A DNA stretch of 47,241 bases from Candidatus Pacearchaeota archaeon (lineage in GTDB: Archaea; Nanobdellota; Nanobdellia; Pacearchaeales; GW2011-AR1): the NCBI GenBank assembly GCA_023133415.1, contig JAGLWM010000007.1:1-47241 (forward strand), written 5' to 3'. Positions 16,463 to 25,956 of this stretch are shown here, piece after piece. Positions within the stretch are counted from its first letter, which is position 1. Each line of letters opens with the position of its first letter. The notes under the pieces were generated by a model, which was not told where the DNA came from, did no database searches, and saw nothing but the letters and a program-made list of their open reading frames with translations. The position numbers and the translations under genes were made by a program.

Positions 16463-17881
16463 TCAATATCTTCTTCTATCCCCGCCTCTAAAACCATCTC
16501 TCGACTTTTTAACCACCCTTCTTGGACCTTTATCATCGTCTCCCCTATCCCTACGCACTGATCTCTGTCCTCTACCTACTCGAGAAACACTTGGTCTCCT
16601 TCTTCCGTCACCACGAGAAATCCCTCTTGACCTATCCCTGCCTCCTTGCCTTCTATCTCCTCGTGAAGATCCTGACCTCTGCCCTCTACTTCCACGCGAA
16701 TCCCGCCCCCTACTAGGTCGACCACCACTCCTCATTCGCCTCCTATCTTCCACCATCTCAATCCGAACCCGCTCAAACCTCGGCGTCTCAACCCGCGCAA
16801 CCTCAAGCCCCTCATTCTTCCTTAAGACATTCGAAAAATTATCATAATCCCGACTCGCCAAAATATTAACAGCCAAACCACTCTCCCCCGCTCGAGCCGT
16901 CCTCCCAATCCGATGAACATAATCCCGCGGATCACTCGGCAAATCATAATTATATATGTGACTAATTCCCGGAATATCAAGCCCACGCGCCGCGACATCA
17001 GTACAAACAATCACACTAACATTCCCCTCACTAAATTCCTTCAAAACTCGAATCCGTTTCTTCTGATCCATCCCACCATGAATCACCCGCGCCAAAACTC
17101 CATTTCCTCTCAAATTCTTCTCAACAAAATCCGCATTCCTCCTCGTATTACAAAACACCATCGCCAAACTCGGTTTATCACTCTTCAATAAATGCACCAA
17201 CAACGAAAACTTCTCGCCATCCCTAACATCATAATAAATCTGCTTCAACTTACTCGTATCGACATAGCTCTTAACCGAAACCTCAACCGGAGCTTTCATA
17301 TATTTTTCCGAAAAATCCGCCAAATCGCGAGAAATCGTAGCTGAAAAAAGAAAAGTCTGCCTTTCTTTTGGACATGCCTCGACAATTTTCCTAACATCAT
17401 CCTTAAATCCCATATCCCACATCCTATCCGCTTCATCCAAAACCAAAAAATCAACCTTCGATAAATCAATCGAATTACTTTTCAAATGATCCAGTAATCT
17501 ACCAGGCGTCGCAACAACAATATCCGCGTATACCAACTTCTTCACCTGATGAACTATCGAAACCCCACCGTATACCGGCACAACTTCCAATCCCTTATAA
17601 TAAGCAAACTCTTCCAAAGCACACGCCACCTGCTCAGCCAACTCACGAGTCGGAGTCAAAACCAAACCCTGAATACCTTGCCCCTTCTTCACATTCTTAA
17701 TAATTCCAGCACCAAAAGCCAACGTCTTTCCCGACCCAGTCGCAGACCCAGCTATAATATCCTTTCCTTCAAGAACCAACGGAATCGTCTTCTCTTGAAT
17801 CTCTGACGGCTTCGCAAACTTTTTATTTGAAATCACTTTCAAAACATGCTCACAAAGACCTAAATCTTTGAATTTTTCCAT
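16463..17881 (-). CDS. DEAD-box RNA helicase with Arg/Gly-rich tail, 472 aa
   Basis: All superfamily 2 motifs are present: Q motif (FAKPSEIQ), motif I AGSATGSGKT (44-53), Ia PTRELAEQ, GG/TPGR (ATPGRLLDH), II DEAD (VLDEADRMWD), III SAT, V ARGLDIP and VI HRIGRTAR. The last ~90 residues are an RGG-like low-complexity tail (RPSRGRDSRGSRGQRS and similar), typical of helicases that remodel rRNA or mRNA structure. ATG 17881 (MEKFKDLGLCEHVL) is preferred to an in-frame TTG at 17896. Role in ribosome assembly or RNA turnover is inferred from the family (CshA/DeaD-like). Confidence 0.95.
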   Translation of the reverse strand: MEKFKDLGLCEHVLKVISNKKFAKPSEIQEKTIPLVLEGKDIIAGSATGSGKTLAFGAGIIKNVKKGQGIQGLVLTPTRELAEQVACALEEFAYYKGLEVVPVYGGVSIVHQVKKLVYADIVVATPGRLLDHLKSNSIDLSKVDFLVLDEADRMWDMGFKDDVRKIVEACPKERQTFLFSATISRDLADFSEKYMKAPVEVSVKSYVDTSKLKQIYYDVRDGEKFSLLVHLLKSDKPSLAMVFCNTRRNADFVEKNLRGNGVLARVIHGGMDQKKRIRVLKEFSEGNVSVIVCTDVAARGLDIPGISHIYNYDLPSDPRDYVHRIGRTARAGESGLAVNILASRDYDNFSNVLRKNEGLEVARVETPRFERVRIEMVEDRRRMRSGGRPSRGRDSRGSRGQRSGSSRGDRRQGGRDRSRGISRGDGRRRPSVSRVGRGQRSVRRDRGDDDKGPRRVVKKSRDGFRGGDRRRY

Positions 17882-17990
17882 TTTAATAAATCCCAAGAAT
17901 AAATCTTAGACTGAATCCCCACGACTCGCGCCCAAGGACTCCAACTTATTTATATAATTAGACTCAAAAATTCCCTTATAAACCTTCCTA

Positions 17991-18725
17991 TCAATTAGAG
18001 TTTATGTTTTTCAAAATGCTTTCATTCCCTGTAGCGATTTTTTCTAATCTACACGCCCGTTTTGAAGAACATTTTTTAGAAAACTCCCTGATGAATACTA
18101 CTCCATTTTCATAAGCTTTCTGTTTTATCTGATTTATTCTGCTTTCATTTTTAATACCATATTTATTGAGATGTCTTACTTTTTCTAAATCCGCACATAT
18201 CCGTTTTGCAAAAGCCATATCACTTTTAATATTCCTTTTTATCCTTCTGGCAGAAATATTAGCCCTCTTCAAAAATTGATTAGAATAATCTTGTGCATTT
18301 CTATATAACCTTGCTTCAATATGCTGTTTCAATGATTCGTTAAATTCAGACCTATTCAAATATTCAGATAATGCTCTTGTTCCTTCAAAACTTCCTTTTG
18401 AATAGGTATCAACTTCTATGACGGCTTCATTTAATAATTGAGAATGGTCTCCAAGCCCTCTTTCTTTAGCACCAATAACCGCCTTTTCTGCCAATTGGAG
18501 ACATTCAATTGAAGAGTAATAAGATGTACTCCCCATATTTATAGCAGTTTCAAACCCACCAACTCCCTGCATTAATCTTATTCTGATTTCATTTTCATAA
18601 GCTTTTTTCTCAATATCCTTAGTTATCCATCCAGGATTTATTCTTGCCATACCCTCTATCTCAAAGACCACCAAAGATCCTCTATCTGCCGCTTCTCGAA
18701 ATTCTTTTTTTGTTCCATACGTCAT
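17991..18725 (-). CDS. Hypothetical protein, 244 aa
   Basis: Family not recognised. The N-terminal third has short strands and small residues (VVFEIEGMARINPGW, then MQGVGGFETAINMGSTSYYSS). The rest is helical and very basic toward the end (KRANISARRIKRNIKSD, KKCSSKRACRLEKI). No signal peptide or membrane helix. A/T-ending codons. A 200-nt AT-rich spacer separates it from the next gene. Possibly a nucleic-acid-associated protein, judged by charge only. Confidence 0.65.
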   Translation of the reverse strand: MTYGTKKEFREAADRGSLVVFEIEGMARINPGWITKDIEKKAYENEIRIRLMQGVGGFETAINMGSTSYYSSIECLQLAEKAVIGAKERGLGDHSQLLNEAVIEVDTYSKGSFEGTRALSEYLNRSEFNESLKQHIEARLYRNAQDYSNQFLKRANISARRIKRNIKSDMAFAKRICADLEKVRHLNKYGIKNESRINQIKQKAYENGVVFIREFSKKCSSKRACRLEKIATGNESILKNINSN

Positions 18726-18927
18726 TAAGTAAAAATCTTTTATTACTTTATAAATTTTTTCACTGTTCCGATTATATAGTTAATATATTTTCATTTTTTA
18801 ATATTCTGAACATCCCCCTAACCTTTAAATTCCTAAATTCCCAAAACTTCAGATACACCAGATGTGACTTCATAAACAAATCAAACAAAAACAAAAAACA
18901 AATTAATACCTTTTCACAACCTAATCT

Positions 18928-19785
18928 TTAACCCTTGGCATTCTCCTCATCCTTCTTCTCATCCTTCTTCCCCTCCAACTCCCGAAGCTCCTTTTCCTCT
19001 TCCCTTAGCTTCACTCTAGTCGTCTCAAGCCGAACCTTCTTCGCCTTTTCATCCTTAATCTCGCCAATCTTAGCCTCTGTCTCCTTCATCTTCTTCTCCA
19101 TATACTTAAGCTCCTTATCATCCTCACTCACAATATTCTCCTCTTCCTTCTTCCCGCGCCTCGCCATCATAAAAATCCCGACAATAACAAACAAGAAAAT
19201 AACAATTCCTCCCACACCAGAATATTTCCAAGAACCAAAATTCTCTCCTATAGACATAACCTTCCCCGTCAAATAAACCAACACATTCTCCTCTTTCTCC
19301 TCAATAACTTCCACATCCTCCGTTACTATCGTAACTTCATTTCCTGTTTGTAAATCCTCATGCCCCAAAGAAATATTAACCGCCAACTCATCTAAAACAA
19401 CATCCTCACTCTCATTATCTGTCGACTCAACGTCCTCAACAATATCTCCAAAAAACACAAAACATTCCGAAATACAATCAATAAAAATCGGCTTATCAAT
19501 CTTCATATCCCTCAACTCAAAATCACGAACCTTATCTCCATCTAAATCAAAAACCGAAATCTGCAACCAATAATCCCCTTCGCCCAAAGAAAAAAACGTC
19601 GTCTCAAAAAATCCATCTTCATCAACAACACCAACTGCAGAATTAATCGCTGGACCATAATCATTCGGCCAAACAAAAATCTTTACATCATACCCTTTAA
19701 CAGATCTAACTTTAATAGAATCATCCATAGCAAACACACCACTAACTAATATCAAAAACACCAAAACAAAAATCAACCTTTTCAT
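18928..19785 (-). CDS. Secreted, membrane-anchored protein with cytoplasmic coiled coil, 285 aa
   Basis: Signal peptide MKRLIFVLVFLILVSGVFAM, an extracytoplasmic acidic beta domain to about residue 165 (VVDEDGFFETTFFSLGEGDY resembles a carboxypeptidase-regulatory or Ig-like strand pattern), a transmembrane helix at 189-208 and a charged C-terminal coiled coil (KELKYMEKKMKETEAKIGEI onward). ATG 19785 is preferred to an in-frame ATG at 19800 because tttttttaaag lies at the right distance. The same signal peptide, outside domain, single helix, inside tail plan recurs in the 2847 protein. Function unknown. Confidence 0.75.
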   Translation of the reverse strand: MKRLIFVLVFLILVSGVFAMDDSIKVRSVKGYDVKIFVWPNDYGPAINSAVGVVDEDGFFETTFFSLGEGDYWLQISVFDLDGDKVRDFELRDMKIDKPIFIDCISECFVFFGDIVEDVESTDNESEDVVLDELAVNISLGHEDLQTGNEVTIVTEDVEVIEEKEENVLVYLTGKVMSIGENFGSWKYSGVGGIVIFLFVIVGIFMMARRGKKEEENIVSEDDKELKYMEKKMKETEAKIGEIKDEKAKKVRLETTRVKLREEEKELRELEGKKDEKKDEENAKG

Positions 19786-19833
19786 AAAATAAACAAACAT
19801 CTTCTCTTTAAAAAAATTTCGTTAACAATACTA

Positions 19834-21693
19834 TCAAATCTTATCAAACAATAACTCGCCAATAAAAGACTCCAAATTCAAATTCCCCTTCCCCCTTTTC
19901 TGAATCGGAAAAATATCACTCTTAAAATTAAAATAAAACCCAATCTTCCGATAAGTATCACGAATCAAATCAACCTCCTCCAAATATTCTTCCTCGCTTT
20001 CAAACAAAACAAACTTTACAATCCTTTTCTTCCCCATAACTTTAAACAAAATCATAGAATCAACCCCACTCTTCTTAACCTCCTTCGGAATCTCCGAATC
20101 AAACTCATACGAAAACTTCGCCATAAAATTAAAACCAAGCTTCCTAAAATCTGGAACAATATAAGAATAAATAAACTCCTCCTCTAAAATCTTCTTTTTA
20201 ATCTTAATTACAGTAGGCTTCGAAATCCAAATCTTCTTCGCAATCTCTGATGAAGACAACTCCGGATTCTGAACCATCGCATGAAGCACCCTCTTCTCAT
20301 TCCCATTCAATTCAACTCCATCATTACTAAAATCACAAACTATTCCCCTTCCCTTTCTCCCTAAACCAAAAATAAAATTAATAAGCCCAGACGCATCCCT
20401 CAACTCAAAATTCTCCAATTCATAAAAAAAGCTGCTATCCCTAATCCTCATACCCTTATTCTGATAACAAAACTCTTCAATAAACTTCCGAAAATCAACA
20501 AATTTATTCGAAACAAAAAGCCCAAAAAATTTCTCATCCTGTAAATTCCTAAAAACAACATTCGGAGAATTCTTCACAAAATCAAAATCACAAACTTTTA
20601 CACCCTTACTTAATATCGCATCAAAAAACCCCAAGAACTCACAACCCAATTTATGAAAATTCGGAATATATTTCAAACTAAACCATCCCTTTTCTTTTAA
20701 TCTATTCTTAATCGCAGTCAAAGTCGATCGCTTCAATTCCAACTTCCCCGACAATTCCTCATCATTTAGCAACGGATACCGACAAAGTCCCCACAAAACA
20801 ATCTTCTCTTTATCAGTCAAAGTCGACCGCTGTTTAGCATCGTTTTCCTTCTGTCTCATCTGCGCAATTTTCGCCTCAAGACTATCCTTTTCCAATTTTG
20901 CCATCTTATCATGCGTCACATCTCGAATATCCCCAATAACCGAAACTATATTCCTCTTATCATCAAAAATCAATGTCCTCTTATCCAAAAACCATCGATA
21001 TTTCTCATCCTTACATCTCCACCGATATTCCTTATTGCAAACACTCTCTCGCCCAACAACATCCTCTCCATCACAAATCTCATTCGAATCATCCGGATGA
21101 ATCCTCCCCAAAAAATCATCATAACTCATATCCATCAACTCTCCCAGCGGAAAACCAGACAGAGTAAAAACGGCTTCACTTATATATTTGAACTTATCCC
21201 TAATAAAATCATATCGATAAACAAGATTCTGCGAATTCTGTAAAATCCTATAAAAAATCTCATCAACTTCCTTATCCTTTACAACAACCTTCTTAACTAC
21301 CTTCTTAACGACTTCCTTCACTACCTCCCTCACGACTTCCTTTTTCTTTAAATCATACTTAATCACACTAATAATCCTCCCCTTGCCATCAAAAATTGGA
21401 TACAAATAATGCTCCTTCCCATCTTTCTCCACCAAAACCCTAACACCCGTCTTAATAACCTTATCAATAAAACAATTTTTACACCCCCCTTCTTTCCCAT
21501 AATATAACTCATGGCACTTCACTCCAGGAAAAAATCCATCCTTATTTGAAACTTCAACTCCCAAATTATTCACATCAATAATACTAAAATCAAAATCCAA
21601 CGAATCGATAATCTTTTTAAAAAAACGCCCCGCCCCGCCAAAACAGCAAACATACTCCCCAATCTTAAAATCCCAAAATTCTCTTTCATCCAT
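19834..21693 (-). CDS. PAS-domain sensor with tandem winged-helix DNA-binding domains, 619 aa
   Basis: A one-component regulator. Residues 1-115 form a PAS-like fold with a Cys cluster (C60, C71, C74 in VKCHELYYGKEGGCKNCF), a motif common in redox or metal-sensing PAS domains. A Val-rich coiled linker (118-140, repeats of VVKEVVKK) leads to a second PAS near 145-262 (YKWRC-type core RIHPDD, IGDIRDVT). Two Lrp-like helix-turn-helix units follow: DEELSGKLELKRSTLTAIKN (311-330) and SSSEIAKKIWISKPTVIKIK near 480-500, each followed by a similar KLGxxF segment. No histidine kinase domain, so signal and DNA binding are in one chain. ATG 21693 follows aaatataat; an in-frame GTG lies at 21708. Confidence 0.8.
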   Translation of the reverse strand: MDEREFWDFKIGEYVCCFGGAGRFFKKIIDSLDFDFSIIDVNNLGVEVSNKDGFFPGVKCHELYYGKEGGCKNCFIDKVIKTGVRVLVEKDGKEHYLYPIFDGKGRIISVIKYDLKKKEVVREVVKEVVKKVVKKVVVKDKEVDEIFYRILQNSQNLVYRYDFIRDKFKYISEAVFTLSGFPLGELMDMSYDDFLGRIHPDDSNEICDGEDVVGRESVCNKEYRWRCKDEKYRWFLDKRTLIFDDKRNIVSVIGDIRDVTHDKMAKLEKDSLEAKIAQMRQKENDAKQRSTLTDKEKIVLWGLCRYPLLNDEELSGKLELKRSTLTAIKNRLKEKGWFSLKYIPNFHKLGCEFLGFFDAILSKGVKVCDFDFVKNSPNVVFRNLQDEKFFGLFVSNKFVDFRKFIEEFCYQNKGMRIRDSSFFYELENFELRDASGLINFIFGLGRKGRGIVCDFSNDGVELNGNEKRVLHAMVQNPELSSSEIAKKIWISKPTVIKIKKKILEEEFIYSYIVPDFRKLGFNFMAKFSYEFDSEIPKEVKKSGVDSMILFKVMGKKRIVKFVLFESEEEYLEEVDLIRDTYRKIGFYFNFKSDIFPIQKRGKGNLNLESFIGELLFDKI

Positions 21694-21763
21694 AAAATCA
21701 AACCTCACAAAAATTATATTTATTACTAAATCCCAAAAATGAAGAACCTCAATTTATCGCCCA

Positions 21764-22060
21764 TCATATCTTATCAACAACAAAAACAAAAACATTTCGA
21801 GAATCCGTCTCTATTTTCTGACATTTAACATGTTTATTAAAATTCAACCCTTCTCGGAGCTCTCGAGGAATCAAAAAATATTTCGTCGCCTCATTCGTCC
21901 CCCTCTGTGACAAACTCGTCTTAATTTCCGCCGCATCCTCACTAATAACATGAATATTCTTAGTATGCCCTTTTAACTTCAAAGAATCCTCGTAGTTCAT
22001 TTCAATTTCAAAAATAATCTTATCATCCTTTATCATCCTTGTACTCAAAATTGTACCCAT
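21764..22060 (-). CDS. Small conserved protein A of a divergent paralogous pair, 98 aa
   Basis: Begins MGTILSTRMIKDDKIIFEIE and contains SQRGTNEATKYFLIPREL. It aligns along its length with the divergently encoded protein at 22195 (shared MGxIL, a K-x2-IHV/IFSE segment, QRG, T-x-YxLIP and QKIET). Predicted beta-rich and soluble; family unknown to me. tttaaata about 25 nt upstream gives a leaderless promoter. The 134-nt gap between the two genes holds both promoters, so they may be co-regulated. Confidence 0.75.
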   Translation of the reverse strand: MGTILSTRMIKDDKIIFEIEMNYEDSLKLKGHTKNIHVISEDAAEIKTSLSQRGTNEATKYFLIPRELREGLNFNKHVKCQKIETDSRNVFVFVVDKI

Positions 22061-22194
22061 AGTTATTAACGACCTCTAATCTATTTAAACATAATCTTTT
22101 GAAAGTCTTACCAAAATAATGGGATAATTTCTAAAATTATTTATCCCTTTTCTCAATAAAGCAAACTTTATAAGTTAAAATGACATTAAAATTC

Positions 22195-22497
22195 ATGGGA
22201 CAAATTCTTGAAACAAAAATTATATCCCCTAACAAAATTCACATATTTCTAGAACTCACCTCAAAAGAAGCCCAAACTCTAAAAAACCATGCCAAAAAAA
22301 TTCACATCTTCTCAGAAAACCTCTGCACTCACGAAACCGAAATTATTCAACGCGGAGCCAAAATGGGAACACAATATGTCTTAATCCCTCTAAGCCTCAA
22401 ATCACGAAACAAACCAAGATTATCCGAAATCTTATACCAAAAAATCGAAACAAAAACAAAAACCTTCTACATCGCAATCGCCAAAAAAACCTACTAA
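22195..22497 (+). CDS. Small conserved protein B of a divergent paralogous pair, 100 aa
   Basis: Begins MGQILETKIISPNKIHIFLE and contains IIQRGAKMGTQYVLIPLSL. ATG 22195 is preferred to the in-frame ATG at 22180 because tttataag (22167-22174) then sits about 25 nt upstream and the N-terminus matches paralogue A. Function unknown; the pair arose by duplication with inversion or as an ancient head-to-head couple. The conserved YxLIP motif and size make a small nucleic-acid or protein-binding module plausible but unproved. Confidence 0.75.
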   Translation: MGQILETKIISPNKIHIFLELTSKEAQTLKNHAKKIHIFSENLCTHETEIIQRGAKMGTQYVLIPLSLKSRNKPRLSEILYQKIETKTKTFYIAIAKKTY

Positions 22498-22687
22498 CAT
22501 CATCAACGCCGTCATAAACAACGCTTTTTTTCAACTCAAAATAATTTTACCTTTGACAAAATCAAATTCATTTTAACGCATCTCCCTCGCAAATAAATGA
22601 TATCCAGACCAAAAAATTTCCTTTTGACATTTATTAGAGAAAAGAACATTAGATAAAATTGACAAACGTTAAACTAATAAAAAAATA

Positions 22688-22900
22688 ATGGAAAAAAACA
22701 CGCCATCACATTCTCCCGAAAAAAAAATCTTAAGGATTTTGAGGAGTCCTGGAGAGGGCAGAACTATAACAGAATTAACAGAGATCTCCCAACTCTCTCG
22801 TTCTGCGGTTAGAACTGCCCTCGCCAAACTTGAAGGCGCCAAAAAAATAATTTTTCGTCCAATCGGAATGGCAAAAGTATACTTTCGAAATACAAAATGA
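22688..22900 (+). CDS. Winged helix-turn-helix regulator, 70 aa
   Basis: A single wHTH domain: EKKILRILRSPGEGRTITEL (helix 1), TEISQLSRSAVRTALAKLEG (helix-turn-recognition helix) and a wing KKIIFRPIGMAKVYFRNTK. MarR/ArsR-like small archaeal transcription factor. Its TGA overlaps the ATG of the next gene (ATGA), so they are translated as a unit; it may regulate its own membrane-protein partner. The 190-nt upstream gap is AT-rich with no other gene seen. Confidence 0.85.
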   Translation: MEKNTPSHSPEKKILRILRSPGEGRTITELTEISQLSRSAVRTALAKLEGAKKIIFRPIGMAKVYFRNTK

Positions 22901-23805
22901 GAAAAAAAGGCGTTGCAAGAATAATCGGGTTAATAGCAAAGACAATCCTAATAACACTTATCCTACTCCTAATTCAACAAACGTACGCCCAAGAATTTAC
23001 ACCCGAAATAATCACAACAACTTTCCCAGAAGTCGCCCCAACACTCCTAGAACAAATCGAAAGATTCTACGAAATCTCAGAACGCTCCCTCGAAATCGGA
23101 TACAATGTCACACTCGACACTCCATCAGTACTCGAAACAATAATAAACAATCGCAATCGCTATATCATCGCCAACAACTTCTCACAAAACTCAATTAATC
23201 TTATCTTCATCGGAAGCGGAAAAACTCTCTTTAATCAAAAAATCGAAACAAGCGACTCCATCATCTTCAAAATCGAAGATCTCAACCTACAATTCACACT
23301 ACACTTCGCAAACAAAACCCACGCCCAAGTCGAACTCAAATTATTCCGCCAAGAAATCCCACCCGACGTCGACTACTTTGAATTATTCGACATCCAAGTA
23401 AGACTCGCCCAATACGAAATCTACTCCCCAACAGACCTAACCGCAATGATCGAATTCACAAACTTCGGAGAAGGTCCATCCCATATCCGACTCATATATT
23501 CAATCATCAACATAGCAGGAAAAGAATTCTACACCGGAATCGACGAAAAAATAGTCGAAACAGACCAAGTCATGATCAAAAACTTCGACACTCTCGATAT
23601 CCCAAATGGCCAATACATAATCAGAACAACAATCTATTACGGCGATAACCAAGAAGCAACATCCGAAGAATCCTTCACTCTAAAACCCGTCCCTAAAACC
23701 CAAATCCTAAAACAACCACTCCTCTTCATCGGAATAGTCCTCGCAAGCTTCATTATAATTGTTTTCCTAAAAAAAAGACAAAATCAAATCTTTTCTAATC
23801 AGTAA
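22897..23805 (+). CDS. Secreted protein with C-terminal membrane anchor, 302 aa
   Basis: N-terminal hydrophobic signal (RIIGLIAKTILITLILLLIQ, predicted cleavage after TYA), a ~240-residue extracytoplasmic beta-rich domain (MIEFTNFGEGPSHIRLIYSI looks like a CARDB/Ig-like strand set) and a C-terminal transmembrane helix near 277-293 (FIGIVLASFIIIVF) before a short basic tail. The type I membrane topology is the same as in many archaeal surface proteins. Coupled by ATGA overlap to the wHTH regulator. Function unknown. Confidence 0.75.
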   Translation: MRKKGVARIIGLIAKTILITLILLLIQQTYAQEFTPEIITTTFPEVAPTLLEQIERFYEISERSLEIGYNVTLDTPSVLETIINNRNRYIIANNFSQNSINLIFIGSGKTLFNQKIETSDSIIFKIEDLNLQFTLHFANKTHAQVELKLFRQEIPPDVDYFELFDIQVRLAQYEIYSPTDLTAMIEFTNFGEGPSHIRLIYSIINIAGKEFYTGIDEKIVETDQVMIKNFDTLDIPNGQYIIRTTIYYGDNQEATSEESFTLKPVPKTQILKQPLLFIGIVLASFIIIVFLKKRQNQIFSNQ

Positions 23806-23838
23806 CTTTAAAAATAAAATATTATTGATATTTTATAA

Positions 23839-23909
23839 GAACCCATAGGCTAATGGTAGACCATCTCGTTTACACCGAGAATACCCAAGTTCGATTCTTG
23901 GTGGGTTCA
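23839..23909 (+). tRNA. trnV: tRNA-Val (anticodon TAC)
   Basis: Acceptor GAACCCA pairs with TGGGTTC (7 bp). The anticodon arm is TCTCG-TTTACAC-CGAGA with anticodon TAC, and the T arm is CCAAG-TTCGATT-CTTGG, with discriminator A. The D arm (GGCT...GACC) contains one C-A mismatch. No intron and no encoded CCA. Confidence 0.93.
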
Positions 23910-24018
23910 TATTTATCATAATATCAAATCTTTTCACGAAATATAAATTATAAATGAGAGCCATGTTCTCCCAAACAGTATTAAAAACATTTAAAAATAA
24001 AAATCACTATACTAAACC

Positions 24019-25881
24019 ATGACAAACCACAAACCCTCATCTCAAGAAAAATCTGTCGAACAAAATCTAGCCAAAGATTACATCGCAAAAGGAAGACCAG
24101 ATAGTCCTCCAATAGCAAGCCAAATCGACGCTGCCCTAAAGAAAAAGATGAACAAAACCCAAAAAGAAATAGAAAAATTCAAAACAAAATTCTTAGAAAA
24201 AAACAAAAAAACTCAAGCTATTGGAATAATCCCACAACAAGCTGCAAAAAAAATCGAAGAAGAGTACGAAATATCCGAAGAAGACTCTAAACGAGAACTA
24301 ATTCACATTCTAACAATAGTCCCAGAATCCCAATACAAAAAAATCGGCCAAATAAAACTCGACGCAATCCAAATTGCAAAACAAATCAATGACAAATTCT
24401 GGATTCATGTTATAACGCCAATCGACTTCTGGAACCTCGGTCTCGACTCAAAATTCGAAATCATGGAAGCACTCGCAATGTCCTATCCAATCTATGACAA
24501 AGGATTCCTTGGAAGCATCCGAGTCGCGCAAATACACAAGTCCCTCGTCCTCAAAAAATTCGAAAAATACGTAACATCCTACGTAATCGGCGGCTCCCTA
24601 ACTAGAGGCGAAACAATCAAAACTTCCGACATAGACGTCTTCATAGTAATCGACGACACCGACGTAAAGCGAATGTCGAGAATGGAGCTTAAAGAAAAAC
24701 TCCGAGGCATAATTTACTCCTACATACAAGAAGCTGAAGCAATCTCCGGAGTCAAAAACAAACTATCCCCACAAATTTACCTAATGACAGAATTCTGGGA
24801 AGCCGTAAAAGATGCGCACCCCGTGATGTTCTCCTTTATCCGAGACGGCATACCACTCTATGACAGAGGCGCATTTCTCCCATGGAAATCCCTCTTAAGA
24901 ATGGGAAAAATCAAGCCCTCACCTGAAGCAATCGACATGTTTATGTCATCCGGCGACAAAATCAAAGAAATCATAAACAAAAAACTATTCGATATAGCGA
25001 CGTTCGACCTATTCTGGGGAGTATCCACGCCAACACAAGGACTTCTGATGCTCTACGGACAGGCACCAGGCAATGTCTATGACACAGTCAAGGCCTTCAA
25101 AGAAACATTCGTAAATAAAGAGAAACTAGTAGAAAAGAAATACGCCGATATCCTAGAAAACATAGCAATCAAACACTTCAAAGCAATGGAACATGGAAAA
25201 ATAAAACCAGGCGACATAAAAGGAGAACAAGTAGATAAGCTAACAAAAGATGCTCAAGATTACATAGCAAGACTAAAAGAACTGCGAGAGCAAATTGAAA
25301 AACGAATCCAAGAAAAATCAATCGAACAAATCTACAGCGACGTATTTGGAATGATTGGGAGCCTCTTAAAGAAAAAATCCGAAGCAACAATTCTAAAAGA
25401 ATTCGATAACCAAATGATCAAAGAAGGAAAATTCCCTCCAAGATTCCTAACAAATCTAAAACTCATAGCAAAAACAAAACGAGATATAACAAAAACAAAA
25501 TCTGAAACCAAAAACACTAAAAAGAAAAAAGACAACTTAACTTTCAAACAATCACGAAATGTTGACCTCGCAAGAAAATATGCAGCCGAAATCACAACCG
25601 CCCTAATCGAATACACACAACGCCACGAGCTTTCCTATCTAGAAAAATCCCGATTCCGAATCAAAGCCCATGATATGCAGGCCGAAATCTTCTTCCTAAA
25701 AGATACCTTCATTGTCCAAAACCAGCAAATCCAAAAAATATCTAAAGATAAATTAGTTAAAGCAACACCTAAAGAACTTCAAGAACAAATCACAGCCCAA
25801 AAAGACAAAGAAACAAAAATCGATTATAAATCTCTAGCTATTCTCAATAAAGTCTTCGGAGAATTCGATTTAATTTATTAA
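24019..25881 (+). CDS. Nucleotidyltransferase-fold protein with helical C-terminal regions, 620 aa
   Basis: Residues 188-212 carry the DNA-polymerase-beta-type signature GGSLTRGETIKTSDIDVFIV (GGS at 191, DxD at 204/206), the metal-binding core of minimal nucleotidyltransferases. The N-terminal ~100 residues are a charged helical extension. After the catalytic core comes DRGAFLPWKSLLRMGKIKPS, then a helical HEPN-like block and a long Lys-rich coiled region. The same order (core, DYGGFFNPLRILLKQGKIRS, helical block) is found in the protein at 38179, its shorter paralogue. No R-x4-6-H RNase motif is visible, so this is not an obvious MntA/HepT toxin pair. Substrate unknown. Confidence 0.75.
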   Translation: MTNHKPSSQEKSVEQNLAKDYIAKGRPDSPPIASQIDAALKKKMNKTQKEIEKFKTKFLEKNKKTQAIGIIPQQAAKKIEEEYEISEEDSKRELIHILTIVPESQYKKIGQIKLDAIQIAKQINDKFWIHVITPIDFWNLGLDSKFEIMEALAMSYPIYDKGFLGSIRVAQIHKSLVLKKFEKYVTSYVIGGSLTRGETIKTSDIDVFIVIDDTDVKRMSRMELKEKLRGIIYSYIQEAEAISGVKNKLSPQIYLMTEFWEAVKDAHPVMFSFIRDGIPLYDRGAFLPWKSLLRMGKIKPSPEAIDMFMSSGDKIKEIINKKLFDIATFDLFWGVSTPTQGLLMLYGQAPGNVYDTVKAFKETFVNKEKLVEKKYADILENIAIKHFKAMEHGKIKPGDIKGEQVDKLTKDAQDYIARLKELREQIEKRIQEKSIEQIYSDVFGMIGSLLKKKSEATILKEFDNQMIKEGKFPPRFLTNLKLIAKTKRDITKTKSETKNTKKKKDNLTFKQSRNVDLARKYAAEITTALIEYTQRHELSYLEKSRFRIKAHDMQAEIFFLKDTFIVQNQQIQKISKDKLVKATPKELQEQITAQKDKETKIDYKSLAILNKVFGEFDLIY

Positions 25882-25925
25882 ACTATAATATTTTCACAAC
25901 CATTCTATTTAGAATAAACCATCAA

Positions 25926-25935
25926 ATTTATAAAT
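25926..25935 (+). promoter_or_regulatory. TATA-like promoter of the eL33-uL16 pair
   Basis: The sequence atttataaat is centred about 26 nt before ATG 25957, with no ribosome binding site between; leaderless-type. Confidence 0.65.
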
Positions 25936-25956
25936 CAATTTTTCACTTAACTTACT

